64,000 nt of DNA from UBA685 sp002299005. GTDB taxonomy: Bacteria; Pseudomonadota; Alphaproteobacteria; Puniceispirillales; Puniceispirillaceae. The position numbers and the translations under genes were made by a program. Below the pieces are notes generated by a model. That model worked only from the letters and a program-made list of their open reading frames with translations. It had not been told where the DNA came from and did no database searches. Location: positions 1 through 64,000 of the forward strand of contig CAXAAH010000002.1 in NCBI GenBank assembly GCA_963966775.1, read 5' to 3'. Positions 24,890-33,588 of the stretch are shown one piece after another (positions within the stretch are counted from its first letter, which is position 1; every line of letters starts with the position of its first letter).

Positions 24890-24905
24890 CGGCTAGAACT
24901 AGCCG
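24890..24905. promoter_or_regulatory. Short palindrome in the secG leader
   Basis: CGGCTAG-AA-CTAGCCG is a perfect 7-bp inverted repeat with a two-base centre, 26 bases before the secG start. It could be an operator or a small leader hairpin. It is not followed by a T-run. Nothing else supports a specific regulator. Confidence 0.3.
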
Positions 24906-24930
24906 GAGTTTTATCCAAGGTGAAAGTATC

Positions 24931-25254
24931 ATGCAGACGGTTCTGTTAACTATCCATACATTAATCGCACTTGCGCTTGTGGCGCTTGTGTTGCTTCAGC
25001 GTAGTGAAGGTGGCGGGCTTGGTATCGGCGGCGGCGGCGGTGCTGGCGGCGGTTTCATGACAGCGCGTGGTACAGCAAACCTTTTGACAAAAGCAACAGC
25101 GATTCTCGCAACGTGCTTTTTCATCACATCCATCGGCCTTGCCATCATGGCAGGCGCAGGCACAAAGCAAACATCAATCGTTGATGAGGTTCTTAACGCT
25201 GCGCCAGCCACGACAAGCGAGCCAGCTCAGCCAACAGTTCCAACAGGGCAGTAA
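24931..25254 (+). CDS. secG: Protein-export membrane subunit SecG
   Basis: 107 residues from the ATG at 24931, preceded by AAGGTGAAAG; the open frame extends upstream but only with unlikely sequence. Two membrane helices (about 3-22 and 51-72) flank a glycine-rich loop (GGGLGIGGGGGAGGGF) and the conserved TARGTANLLTKATAILA, both diagnostic for SecG. It assists the SecYE translocon. A Thr/Pro/Ala-rich tail follows. The gene sits between tpiA and pyrG, a classic order. Confidence 0.95.
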   Translation: MQTVLLTIHTLIALALVALVLLQRSEGGGLGIGGGGGAGGGFMTARGTANLLTKATAILATCFFITSIGLAIMAGAGTKQTSIVDEVLNAAPATTSEPAQPTVPTGQ

Positions 25255-25308
25255 CATGACAGACAAATCGGCACGAGACATCGACTTCAACTTTCAGGAG
25301 CGGTGCCA

Positions 25309-26943
25309 GTGACTAGATTTATCTTCATAACAGGTGGTGTGGTCTCATCACTTGGTAAGGGCCTTGGTTCAGCCGCGATTGCCGCGCTTATGCAAGCGCG
25401 TGGCTATTCTGTGCGTCTGCGCAAGCTAGATCCCTATCTTAATGTTGATCCCGGCACAATGTCACCAACACAGCATGGGGAAGTCTTCGTCACAGATGAT
25501 GGCGCAGAGACAGATCTTGATCTCGGCCATTATGAGCGTTTTACCGGCGTTGGTAACAGACGCACTGATAATGTGACCACAGGTCGCATTTATTCTGACG
25601 TCCTCGCCAAAGAGCGCCGCGGTGACTATCTAGGGGCAACCATCCAGGTTATCCCGCATGTCACTGACGCGATTAAAGAATTTGTCCGTGCGAATCTTGA
25701 TGATGAAGATTTTGTGCTTTGCGAGATTGGTGGCACGGTGGGTGATATTGAATCACTGCCATTCCTTGAAGCTATTCGCCAGCTTGGTAATGAGCTTGGC
25801 CGCGAAGGTAGCTGTTTTGTGCATGTCACGCTTGTCCCTTATATTAAGGCGGCGGGTGAGTTAAAGACAAAGCCAACACAGCATTCGGTCAAAGAATTGC
25901 AGTCGGTTGGTATCCAGCCTGATATTTTGATGTGTCGCACCGAACAAGATATGCCAGAAGAACAGCGCGGTAAGATTGGCTTGTTCTGTAATGTGCGAGA
26001 AGAGGCGGTGATTTTGGCGCATGATGTGTCAAACATTTACGAAGTGCCGCTCGCCTATCATGCGCAAGGTCTTGATAAGCAAATTTGCCGTCATTTCGGC
26101 CTTGATTATGAAGTCCCAGATTTAACACGCTGGGAAACCATCAATCAGGCGATTAAAAACCCCGAAGGTGAGGTGAATGTCACGATTGTGGGTAAATATG
26201 TGTCTTTGCAAGACAGCTATAAGTCTCTAACCGAGGCGCTGACGCATGGGGGCATTGCTAATCGTCAAAAAGTGAATATGACGTGGCTTGATTCAGAGCT
26301 TCTTGAAACAGATGATGATGGTGTTGTTGCCAGCCACCTTGGCAATGCTGATGCGATCCTTGTGCCAGGCGGCTTTGGGGAGCGTGGCTCTCAAGGTAAA
26401 ATCAGAGCGATTCAATTCGCGCGTGAGAAGAATGTACCTTATTTGGGCATTTGCTTTGGCATGCAGATGGCTGTGCTTGAAACAGCGCGTAATCTTGGCG
26501 ATATGCCGCAGGCAAGTTCAACCGAATTTGGCGAAACTGCTGAGCCGCTTGTTGGTCTTATGACCGAATGGAATGTTGGCAATGAGCTGACAACCAGAGA
26601 TGAGGGCGATGATTTGGGCGGCACAATGCGTCTTGGTGCCTATGATTGTGTGCTTGAGGCGGGGTCTCTTGCGCTTGAAAATTATGGTCAGACAGATATC
26701 TCAGAGCGTCACCGCCATCGCTATGAAGTGAATATTGGCTATCGTGATATGCTGGAAAAAGCGGGTATGAAGATATCAGGCCTGTCACCTGATGGTCGCT
26801 TGCCTGAGATTGTTGAGCGTCCAGACCATCCGTTTTTTATCGCTGTGCAATTTCACCCAGAATTAAAGTCGCGTCCGTTTGAGCCGCATCCTTTATTTTC
26901 AGGGTTTGTAAATGCCGCAAAAGAACGCTCGCGCCTCGTCTAG
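25309..26943 (+). CDS. pyrG: CTP synthase
   Basis: About 544 residues. The GTG at 25309 is eight bases after CAGGAG and gives MTRFIFITGGVVSSLGKG; a GTG at 25303 is only two bases after it and is less likely. The synthetase domain has GGVVSSLGKGLGSAA and DPYLNVDPGTMSPTQHGEVFV; the glutaminase domain has LGICFGMQMAV with the catalytic Cys and FHPELKSRPF. It makes CTP from UTP, ATP and glutamine. It lies between secG and kdsA. Confidence 0.97.
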   Translation: MTRFIFITGGVVSSLGKGLGSAAIAALMQARGYSVRLRKLDPYLNVDPGTMSPTQHGEVFVTDDGAETDLDLGHYERFTGVGNRRTDNVTTGRIYSDVLAKERRGDYLGATIQVIPHVTDAIKEFVRANLDDEDFVLCEIGGTVGDIESLPFLEAIRQLGNELGREGSCFVHVTLVPYIKAAGELKTKPTQHSVKELQSVGIQPDILMCRTEQDMPEEQRGKIGLFCNVREEAVILAHDVSNIYEVPLAYHAQGLDKQICRHFGLDYEVPDLTRWETINQAIKNPEGEVNVTIVGKYVSLQDSYKSLTEALTHGGIANRQKVNMTWLDSELLETDDDGVVASHLGNADAILVPGGFGERGSQGKIRAIQFAREKNVPYLGICFGMQMAVLETARNLGDMPQASSTEFGETAEPLVGLMTEWNVGNELTTRDEGDDLGGTMRLGAYDCVLEAGSLALENYGQTDISERHRHRYEVNIGYRDMLEKAGMKISGLSPDGRLPEIVERPDHPFFIAVQFHPELKSRPFEPHPLFSGFVNAAKERSRLV

Positions 26944-27018
26944 CTGATGAGGACGGCCTCTTGCGCGCCATGGGGTGGCGGCGCAAGATGGGGGTAGGAA
27001 AGTTATTAAAGGGGTCAA

Positions 27019-27843
27019 ATGATGAAGAACGTAGCTGTTGGTAACGTGTCTTTTGGGGCGAATGACAAATTGGCGCTAATTGCGGGCCCATGCCAAATTG
27101 AGGGGCTAGATCATACGCTTCGTCATGCAGAAGCCATTATCAAGGCCGCTGAAAAAGCGCAGATGGGGCTTATCTATAAATCATCTTTTGATAAAGCAAA
27201 CCGTACCTCTGCCAGTGCGCAAAGAGGCGTTGGCATTGATGAGGGGATTGAGATTTTAAGCCGTGTGAAGGCTGAATTTGGCTGTCCTGTTCTCACGGAT
27301 GTTCATAATGAAGCACAATGTGCGCCTGTGGCTGAAGTCGTTGATATTCTTCAGATACCAGCCTTTTTATGCCGCCAGACAGACTTGCTTTTGGCAGCGG
27401 CGGCAACAGGGGCGGCGATCAATGTGAAAAAAGGCCAGTTCCTTGCCCCATGGGATATGGAACATGTGGCAGCAAAGATTGCTGGTGCGGGTAATGAGCG
27501 TATCTTGCTCACAGAACGCGGCACATCTTTTGGCTATAATACCCTTGTCTCAGATATGCGGTCTCTGCCACAAATGGCACAGACGGGCTATCCGGTTATT
27601 TTTGATGCCACCCATTCGGTTCAGCAGCCGGGCGGCCTTGGCGGTGCCTCTGGCGGTCAACGTGAATTCGTGCCTGTTTTGGCGCGTGCCGCGGTGGCTG
27701 TTGGTGTGTCTGGTCTGTTTATTGAAACACATGAAGACCCTGATAATGCCCCATCTGATGGGCCAAATATGGTGCCACTACCACAATTAGAAGGTTTGCT
27801 CTGCCAGCTTAGTGCGATTGCACAAGCCGCACATGGTGCGTAA
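27019..27843 (+). CDS. kdsA: 3-deoxy-8-phosphooctulonate synthase (KDO-8-P synthase)
   Basis: 274 residues. Motifs: LIAGPCQIEG, SSFDKANRTS, VLTDVHNEAQ and FDATHSVQQPGG, all of KdsA. It condenses phosphoenolpyruvate with arabinose-5-phosphate to make the KDO precursor for lipopolysaccharide core, so the cell makes KDO-type LPS. The start may be the second of two adjacent ATGs (27022), better spaced from GGGG. It is followed by eno 60 bases later; enolase supplies its phosphoenolpyruvate. Confidence 0.96.
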   Translation: MMKNVAVGNVSFGANDKLALIAGPCQIEGLDHTLRHAEAIIKAAEKAQMGLIYKSSFDKANRTSASAQRGVGIDEGIEILSRVKAEFGCPVLTDVHNEAQCAPVAEVVDILQIPAFLCRQTDLLLAAAATGAAINVKKGQFLAPWDMEHVAAKIAGAGNERILLTERGTSFGYNTLVSDMRSLPQMAQTGYPVIFDATHSVQQPGGLGGASGGQREFVPVLARAAVAVGVSGLFIETHEDPDNAPSDGPNMVPLPQLEGLLCQLSAIAQAAHGA

Positions 27844-27902
27844 GAGAGCGATGATATAACATCACCCAAAAGGTGGTGACCACAAATTCAAAAGGAGCGA
27901 TT

Positions 27903-29177
27903 ATGTCGGCTATTCTTGATATTCATGCCCGTCAAATTCTAGATTCACGCGGCAACCCAACTGTTGAGGTTGATGTTGTGTTGGAAGATGGGGCGGTCGG
28001 CAGAGCGGCCGTACCATCTGGCGCGTCTACAGGTGCTTATGAGGCGGTTGAAAAGCGTGATGGTGACAAGGCTATTTACGGTGGCAAGTCTGTTCAGGGC
28101 GCCGTTGATGCGGTTAATCAGGATATTTTTGATGCCCTGTCAGGGGCTGATGCGCTTGACCAAGATGGCGTTGACCGTGATTTGATTGCCCTTGATGGCA
28201 CAGAAAATAAAGGCCGCCTTGGTGCGAATGCGATTTTGGGTGTCAGCCTTGCGACCGCCAGAGCCGCCGCTGCAAGCGTACAGCTTCCTTTATGGCGTTA
28301 CCTTGGCGGTATTCACGCGCATCAATTGCCTGTGCCGATGATGAATATCTTGAATGGCGGCGCGCATGCTGATAATGCGCTCGATATTCAGGAATTTATG
28401 ATTATGCCTGTTGGCGCTGAGACGTTCCAAGATGGCTTGCGCATGGGCACAGAGATTTTCCACCAGCTAAAGAGCTTGCTATCAGATGCCGGCCTATCAA
28501 CAGCTGTTGGCGATGAGGGCGGCTTTGCCCCTGCCATTGGTGGCACAGAAGAGGCGCTATCGTTTGTGGCACGCGCGGTTGAAGCGAAGGGCTATAAATT
28601 AGGTGATGATATTGTCATTGCGATGGATGCGGCGGCAACCGAATTCTATAAGGATGGCCAGTATCATCTCGCAGGTGAGGGGCGTTCGCTCTCATCTGAT
28701 GAAATGCAAGCTATGTGGGCAGATTTGTGCAAATCTTATCCTATTCGTTCAATCGAAGATCCGCTTGATGAAGATGATTGGACAGGCTTTGCGAATTTGA
28801 CCTCACTTGTGGGCGATAATGTGCAGATTGTTGGTGATGATCTGTATGTCACCAACCCAGCGCGCCTATCACGCGGTATCGAAGAAGCGGCAGGCAATGC
28901 GATTTTGATTAAGGTCAATCAGATTGGCACGCTCACCGAGACAATGCAGGCGATTACGATGGCGCAAAAAGCAGGCTTTGGCGTGATTATCTCGCACCGT
29001 TCTGGTGAAACCGAAGATAGCTTCATTGCTGATTTGGCGGTGGCAACAAACGCTGGCCAGATTAAAACAGGCGCGCTGTCACGCTCTGACAGGCTTGCAA
29101 AATACAACCAGCTCTTGCGTATTGAAGAAGAGCTTGGTCGTTCAGCGGCCTATGGCGGTAAGTTAATTTTACGTTAA
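27903..29177 (+). CDS. eno: Enolase
   Basis: 424 residues from the ATG at 27903 with AAGGAG seven bases upstream; an in-frame GTG/ATG further up at 27873 lacks support. Motifs: ILDSRGNPTVEV, PSGASTGAYEA, NGGAHADN, SIEDPLDEDDW, LIKVNQIGTLTE and ISHRSGETED. It converts 2-phosphoglycerate to phosphoenolpyruvate in glycolysis, the point where 2-phosphoglycerate from the glycerate kinase at 8056 would enter. Terminated by a strong hairpin at 29212. Confidence 0.98.
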   Translation: MSAILDIHARQILDSRGNPTVEVDVVLEDGAVGRAAVPSGASTGAYEAVEKRDGDKAIYGGKSVQGAVDAVNQDIFDALSGADALDQDGVDRDLIALDGTENKGRLGANAILGVSLATARAAAASVQLPLWRYLGGIHAHQLPVPMMNILNGGAHADNALDIQEFMIMPVGAETFQDGLRMGTEIFHQLKSLLSDAGLSTAVGDEGGFAPAIGGTEEALSFVARAVEAKGYKLGDDIVIAMDAAATEFYKDGQYHLAGEGRSLSSDEMQAMWADLCKSYPIRSIEDPLDEDDWTGFANLTSLVGDNVQIVGDDLYVTNPARLSRGIEEAAGNAILIKVNQIGTLTETMQAITMAQKAGFGVIISHRSGETEDSFIADLAVATNAGQIKTGALSRSDRLAKYNQLLRIEEELGRSAAYGGKLILR

Positions 29178-29211
29178 CCTATACCTAGTTATTCCAAAAA
29201 TTGATAAAAAT

Positions 29212-29254
29212 AGGCGATTCGTGCGTTAAAAGCTTGACGCGGCGAATCGCCTTT
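29212..29254 (+). terminator. Terminator-like hairpin after eno
   Basis: AGGCGATTCG (29212-29221) pairs with CGAATCGCCT (29243-29252), with an inner GCGT/ACGC extension; a short TTTGATT tail follows. The stem is long and GC-rich, but the T-run is short. It lies 35 bases after the enolase stop and before ftsB. Confidence 0.65.
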
Positions 29255-29305
29255 GATTCAATGGGGGACGATCAACTATAAACTGAAAAAATATAGGGTA
29301 ATGTG

Positions 29306-29629
29306 ATGGCAACAAATTTGCGCAAAGGGATTACGGTTTCGGCTGTATCGGCAATGGTTGGTGTAATAGCCTTGTTTTTCGGTTTCCATACATTTGCCGG
29401 TGAGCGTGGCCTTATGGCACGTGGTGAGCTTGACAGGCAGATAATCCTTGCCCGCGAAGAGCTGGCCTTATTGCAAAAGCAAAACACTTTTTTGACCCAC
29501 CGCATTGATTTAATGCGCCAAGGGCAGGTCGATAGCGATATCTTGGCCGAAACAGCGCGCGGTGAATTAGGGCTCTATGGGGCAAATGATGTCATTATTA
29601 CAATCGACATCTCAAAATTGAAATTTTAG
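29306..29629 (+). CDS. ftsB: FtsB/DivIC-family septum formation initiator
   Basis: 107 residues. A single N-terminal membrane helix (about 12-30) is followed by a coiled coil (about 38-70, REELALLQKQNTFLTHRIDLM) and a short C-terminal segment with ARGELGLYG that matches the DivIC/FtsB family end. The protein is part of the FtsQLB division complex on the periplasmic side. GTG at 29303 is an alternative start one codon earlier. Its place between eno and pdhA is typical for alphaproteobacteria. Confidence 0.87.
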   Translation: MATNLRKGITVSAVSAMVGVIALFFGFHTFAGERGLMARGELDRQIILAREELALLQKQNTFLTHRIDLMRQGQVDSDILAETARGELGLYGANDVIITIDISKLKF

Positions 29630-29735
29630 GAAATATTGCCTTTTAACCATATTTCAGTTTAAATATATTTTACCTAATGAAAACAATGCAATAAATATAT
29701 TGCTATTCCTCTTTTTTGTCAGCTATTCTGAGTGC

Positions 29736-29754
29736 GTTCAAAGATAATTTGAAC
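29736..29754. promoter_or_regulatory. Inverted repeat upstream of the pyruvate dehydrogenase operon
   Basis: GTTCAAA-gataa-TTTGAAC is a perfect 7-bp inverted repeat with five bases between, 25 bases before the pdhA start. The position suits an operator over or just after the promoter (CTATTCT upstream could be a -10). The regulator is unknown. Confidence 0.4.
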
Positions 29755-29778
29755 ATTCGTCACTAATTTTACTGGAAT

Positions 29779-30834
29779 ATGATTATGGCACCAAAGACAG
29801 CGAAGACAGCGCAAAAGCGTGGTCGTCCCCCAAAAGCCCTTAAAAATGCGAAAACATTGAAGAATGATGTGCCAGAAACAGATGTTCTGACCTCATTATA
29901 TCATGACATGTTGTTGATCCGCCGCTTTGAAGAAAAAGCCGGTCAGCTTTATGGTATGGGTGAAATTGGTGGTTTTTGTCACCTATATATCGGGCAAGAA
30001 GCCGTTGTTGTTGGCTTGCAGTCAGTTGCAGAAGAGGGTGATTCAGTTGTCACATCTTATCGCGACCACGGCCATATGCTGGCATGCGGTATGGAAGCGG
30101 CAGGCGTTATGGCTGAATTGACCGGCCGTGAAGGCGGCTATTCCAAAGGCAAGGGCGGCTCTATGCATATGTTTAGCCGCGAGAAGAATTTTTATGGCGG
30201 TCACGGCATTGTTGCCGCACAGGTGCCAATTGGCGCCGGTCTAGCGTTCGCACATAAATATAAGGGCGATGGCAAGGTCAATATGGCTTATCTTGGTGAT
30301 GGCGCTGTCAACCAAGGTCAGGTCTATGAGACATTCAATATGGCCGCTTTATGGGATTTGCCAGTTATCTTTGTGATTGAGAATAACCAATATGGTATGG
30401 GCACCTCTGTCAACAGAGCGGCGGCTGGCCTTGATCTGTGTGATAGAGGCAAGGGCTATGGCATTCCTGGCATGCAGGTTGATGGCATGGATGTGCTAGC
30501 GGTAAGAGCGGCTGGCGAGATTGCGCTTGAGCATTGCCGTTCTGGCAAGGGCCCTTACATCCTTGAGATGAAAACCTATCGCTATCGCGGGCATTCTATG
30601 TCTGATCCGGCTAAATACCGCACCAGAGAAGAGGTGGATTCAATGCGTAAACAGCATGATCCGATTGACCAGTTAAAAGAGATGCTATTGCGCGAAGGCG
30701 TTGATGAAGCAGCCTTGAAAGAACTTGATAAGCAGGTAAAGCAGGTCGTCACAGGCGCCACTGACTTTGCGCTATCATCACCACTACCACATGAGGATGA
30801 GCTTTATACAGACATCCTTGTTGAAAACGCCTAG
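29779..30834 (+). CDS. pdhA: Pyruvate dehydrogenase E1 component, alpha subunit
   Basis: 351 residues. The first 30 or so are Lys/Ala/Pro-rich, then the E1-alpha fold: ILIRRFEEKAGQLYGMGEIGGFCHLYIGQE-type sequence, the thiamine-diphosphate site YLGDGAVNQGQVYETFNMAALW, and YRYRGHSMSDPAKYR with the phosphorylation-loop His/Ser. It decarboxylates pyruvate together with the beta subunit encoded next. The gene is followed by pdhB 30 bases later. An ATG at 29785 is a possible alternative start. Confidence 0.96.
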   Translation: MIMAPKTAKTAQKRGRPPKALKNAKTLKNDVPETDVLTSLYHDMLLIRRFEEKAGQLYGMGEIGGFCHLYIGQEAVVVGLQSVAEEGDSVVTSYRDHGHMLACGMEAAGVMAELTGREGGYSKGKGGSMHMFSREKNFYGGHGIVAAQVPIGAGLAFAHKYKGDGKVNMAYLGDGAVNQGQVYETFNMAALWDLPVIFVIENNQYGMGTSVNRAAAGLDLCDRGKGYGIPGMQVDGMDVLAVRAAGEIALEHCRSGKGPYILEMKTYRYRGHSMSDPAKYRTREEVDSMRKQHDPIDQLKEMLLREGVDEAALKELDKQVKQVVTGATDFALSSPLPHEDELYTDILVENA

Positions 30835-30863
30835 AGCGGCATTGAAGGAAGGATAAATCTAAC

Positions 30864-32261
30864 ATGGCTATTGAAATTAAAATGCCTGCTTTGTCTCCGA
30901 CAATGACAGAAGGTCGTTTGTCACGATGGTTGGTTAAACAAGGTGATGAAATTAAATCAGGCGATTTGTTGGCTGAGATCGAAACAGATAAAGCAACAAT
31001 GGAAGTTGAAGCGGTTGATGAAGGTGTTGTGACTGAGATTTTGGTTGCTGAAGGCACTGATAACATCGCTGTGGGCAGTGTGATTGCGCGCCTATCTGGT
31101 GATGATGACACAGAAAATAACACAGCAGATGCCGCGGCAGATAACAGTGATGCGTCATCTGAAGCACCTGCCGCTTTGCAGGTTGCAGAAGCCGCACCAC
31201 AAGCACCAGCTGTTCCTGCCGCACCGGTCGTAGCCCAAATCGCAGAAGAGCTTGACTGGGATGGCCCGACAAAGACGATGACTGTGCGTGAAGCCTTGCG
31301 TGATGCGATGGCCGAAGAAATGCGTGATGATGAGCGTGTCTTTGTGATGGGGGAAGAGGTCGCTGAATATCAGGGCGCCTATAAGGTCACGCAAGGTCTG
31401 CTTGATGAATTTTCAGATAAGCGCGTGATTGATACGCCGATTACCGAACATGGTTTTGCCGGTCTAGGTGTCGGCGCCGCCTTTGGTGAATTGCGTCCGA
31501 TCATCGAATTTATGACGTTCAACTTCTCTATGCAAGCCATTGATCATATTATCAATTCTGCCGCTAAGACTTTGTATATGTCTGGTGGTCAGATGGGTTG
31601 TCCGATTGTCTTCCGTGGCCCGAACGGCGCGGCGAGCCGTGTCGCGGCACAGCACTCACAATGCTATGCAAGTTGGTATGCACATTGCCCGGGCCTAAAG
31701 GTGGTATCACCTTGGTCAGCGGCAGATGCGAAGGGCTTGTTAAAGTCAGCTATCAGAGATCCAAATCCGGTTATTTTCTTGGAAAATGAAGTCATGTATG
31801 GCCAGTCTTTTGAAGTGCCAGATCATGATGATTGGACGGTGCCAATTGGCAAGGCTAAAGTTGTGCGTGAAGGCACAGATGTGACCATCACAGCCTTTTC
31901 AATCATGGTAGGCCGTGCGCTTGAAGCCGCTGAAGCTCTGGCCCAACAAGGCATTTCGGCAGAGGTCATTGATTTACGCACCATCCGCCCATTGGATGTT
32001 GAGACAATCACGGCGTCTGTTAGAAAGACAAATCATCTTGTCTGTACCGAAGAAGGCTTCCCATTTGCAGGTGTCAGCTCTGAGATCGCGATGCAAATCA
32101 TGGAACATTGCTTCGATTATCTCGATGCGCCTGTTGAGCGTGTGACGGGCAAAGATGTGCCAATGCCTTATGCTGAAAATCTAGAAAAGCTGGCATTGCC
32201 GCAAGTTGATGAGATTTTGCAAGCTGTTCACAAAGCCTGTTATCGCGAAGGAGGCCGTTAA
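30864..32261 (+). CDS. pdhB: Pyruvate dehydrogenase E1 component, beta subunit with N-terminal lipoyl domain
   Basis: 465 residues, longer than a plain E1-beta (about 330). Residues 1-80 are a lipoyl domain with the lipoylation motif EIETDKATMEVE; an Ala/Pro linker (about 90-120) leads to the E1-beta fold (TVREALRDAMAEEM, ITEHGFAGLGVGAAF, RGPNGAASRVAAQHSQ). This lipoylated E1-beta is known from Sinorhizobium, Zymomonas and other alphaproteobacteria. It works with PdhA in the decarboxylation step. AAGGAAGGA precedes the ATG. Confidence 0.96.
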   Translation: MAIEIKMPALSPTMTEGRLSRWLVKQGDEIKSGDLLAEIETDKATMEVEAVDEGVVTEILVAEGTDNIAVGSVIARLSGDDDTENNTADAAADNSDASSEAPAALQVAEAAPQAPAVPAAPVVAQIAEELDWDGPTKTMTVREALRDAMAEEMRDDERVFVMGEEVAEYQGAYKVTQGLLDEFSDKRVIDTPITEHGFAGLGVGAAFGELRPIIEFMTFNFSMQAIDHIINSAAKTLYMSGGQMGCPIVFRGPNGAASRVAAQHSQCYASWYAHCPGLKVVSPWSAADAKGLLKSAIRDPNPVIFLENEVMYGQSFEVPDHDDWTVPIGKAKVVREGTDVTITAFSIMVGRALEAAEALAQQGISAEVIDLRTIRPLDVETITASVRKTNHLVCTEEGFPFAGVSSEIAMQIMEHCFDYLDAPVERVTGKDVPMPYAENLEKLALPQVDEILQAVHKACYREGGR

Positions 32262-32262
32262 G

Positions 32263-33543
32263 ATGTCTGTTTCTATTAAGATGCCAGCCCTTTCGCCGAC
32301 AATGACAGATGGCACCCTTGCCAGATGGCTTGTCAAAGAAGGTGATGAGGTGCGTTCAGGTGATGTGATTGCCGAGATCGAAACTGATAAGGCAACGATG
32401 GAAGTCGAAGCGATTGATGAGGGCATTGTGGCTGTTATCGCTGTTGAAGCTGGTGCGCAGAATGTGCCAGTGAATGCGGTGATAGCTATTTTGGCAGAAG
32501 AGGGGGAAGATCCTGCCTCTCTTAGCCTTAATGATACAGCGCCAACAGAAGCCGCACCAGCAGAAGCAGCACCAGCAGCACCCGTATCAGAGACGCCAGC
32601 ACCTGCACCTGCACAGGCACCAGCTATGGCACCTGCACCAGCTATGGCCGCCGCGCCTAGCGCGCCTGCCTCACGTCTGTTTGCAAGCCCGCTTGCAAGA
32701 CGTATCGCGGCGCAAAATGAGTTGCCGCTTGATGGCATTAAAGGCACAGGCCCAAATGGCCGTATTATCAAACATGATGTTGAAACAGCCCTATCACAAG
32801 GCGTATCAGCACCAGCATCTGCCTCAGCACAGGCTTTGCCAGTGGCAAGCCCATCGGCAGAAGATCGCTTTGTGCCACATACTGCTATGCGTCGCACGAT
32901 CGCGGCACGCTTGACTGAATCAAAGCAGAACGCGCCTCATTTCTATCTTACAATTGATTGTGAGATTGATGGTCTTTTGGCCGCGCGTAAAGCAATGAAT
33001 GCAAGTGCAGGTGAGGGCGTTAAAATCTCGGTCAATGATATGATTGTCCGCGCCGCCGCGCATGCGTTGATGAAGGTGCCAGATGTAAATGGCTCATTCG
33101 AAGCAGATGGTTGCCGCTATTTTGCCAATGCGGATGTGTGTATCGCGGTTGCGCTTGATGGCGGCTTGGTAACACCTGTTATCCCTGCCGCACAGACAAA
33201 GGGCCTTGCTGAGATTTCATCTATCTCTAAACAGCTTGCCAGCCAAGCACGTGATGGCACATTGCCACCATCTGCCTATGCCGGCGGTACCTTTACCATC
33301 TCTAATTTGGGGATGTTTGGCATCAAAGAATTTGCCGCAGTGATTAACCCGCCACAAGGGGCTATCTTGGCCGTTGGTGCGGGCGAGCAACGTCCTGTGG
33401 TCAAAGATGGTCAATTGGCCGTGGCAACGGTGATGAGTGTGACCCTATCAGCTGACCACCGTGTGGTTGATGGTGCGCTTGGTGCACAATGGCTTCAGGT
33501 CTTTAAAGAGCTGATTGAAAACCCAGTGTTAATGCTTGTTTGA
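32263..33543 (+). CDS. pdhC: Pyruvate dehydrogenase E2, dihydrolipoamide acetyltransferase
   Basis: 426 residues from the ATG at 32263, one base after the pdhB stop and preceded by GAAGGAGG. One lipoyl domain (ETDKATMEVE, about 40-50), a long Ala/Pro/Glu linker (about 90-150), the peripheral subunit-binding domain (SPLARRIAAQNELPLDGIKG) and the catalytic domain with C-terminal SADHRVVDGALGAQWL. It transfers the acetyl group to CoA. Also called aceF. The last 21 bases, including the stop codon, are duplicated immediately downstream. Confidence 0.96.
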   Translation: MSVSIKMPALSPTMTDGTLARWLVKEGDEVRSGDVIAEIETDKATMEVEAIDEGIVAVIAVEAGAQNVPVNAVIAILAEEGEDPASLSLNDTAPTEAAPAEAAPAAPVSETPAPAPAQAPAMAPAPAMAAAPSAPASRLFASPLARRIAAQNELPLDGIKGTGPNGRIIKHDVETALSQGVSAPASASAQALPVASPSAEDRFVPHTAMRRTIAARLTESKQNAPHFYLTIDCEIDGLLAARKAMNASAGEGVKISVNDMIVRAAAHALMKVPDVNGSFEADGCRYFANADVCIAVALDGGLVTPVIPAAQTKGLAEISSISKQLASQARDGTLPPSAYAGGTFTISNLGMFGIKEFAAVINPPQGAILAVGAGEQRPVVKDGQLAVATVMSVTLSADHRVVDGALGAQWLQVFKELIENPVLMLV

Positions 33544-33568
33544 TAATGTGTTAATGCTTGTTTGATAA
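33526..33568 (+). repeat. Tandem duplication of the E2 gene end (two 21-bp identical copies, period 22)
   Basis: The block 33526-33546, which encodes the last six codons and stop of the E2 gene (GTGTTAATGC to GATAA), is repeated exactly at 33548-33568. The second copy is after the stop and so non-coding. It fills the gap before lpd. Confidence 0.9.
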
Positions 33569-33588
33569 CAAGAAGAATGGCGAATAAA

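Noticed and set aside
24890..24905. tRNA or terminator between tpiA and secG
   Set aside because: tRNA-Leu lies near secG in E. coli, but here only a 7-bp palindrome is seen, with no cloverleaf and no T-run.
32181..32897. Long open frame of 238 residues antisense to the E1-beta/E2 junction
   Set aside because: It arises from the Ala/Pro-rich linker of the E2 gene read backwards (Ala/Gly-rich, low complexity) and has no ribosome site or family.
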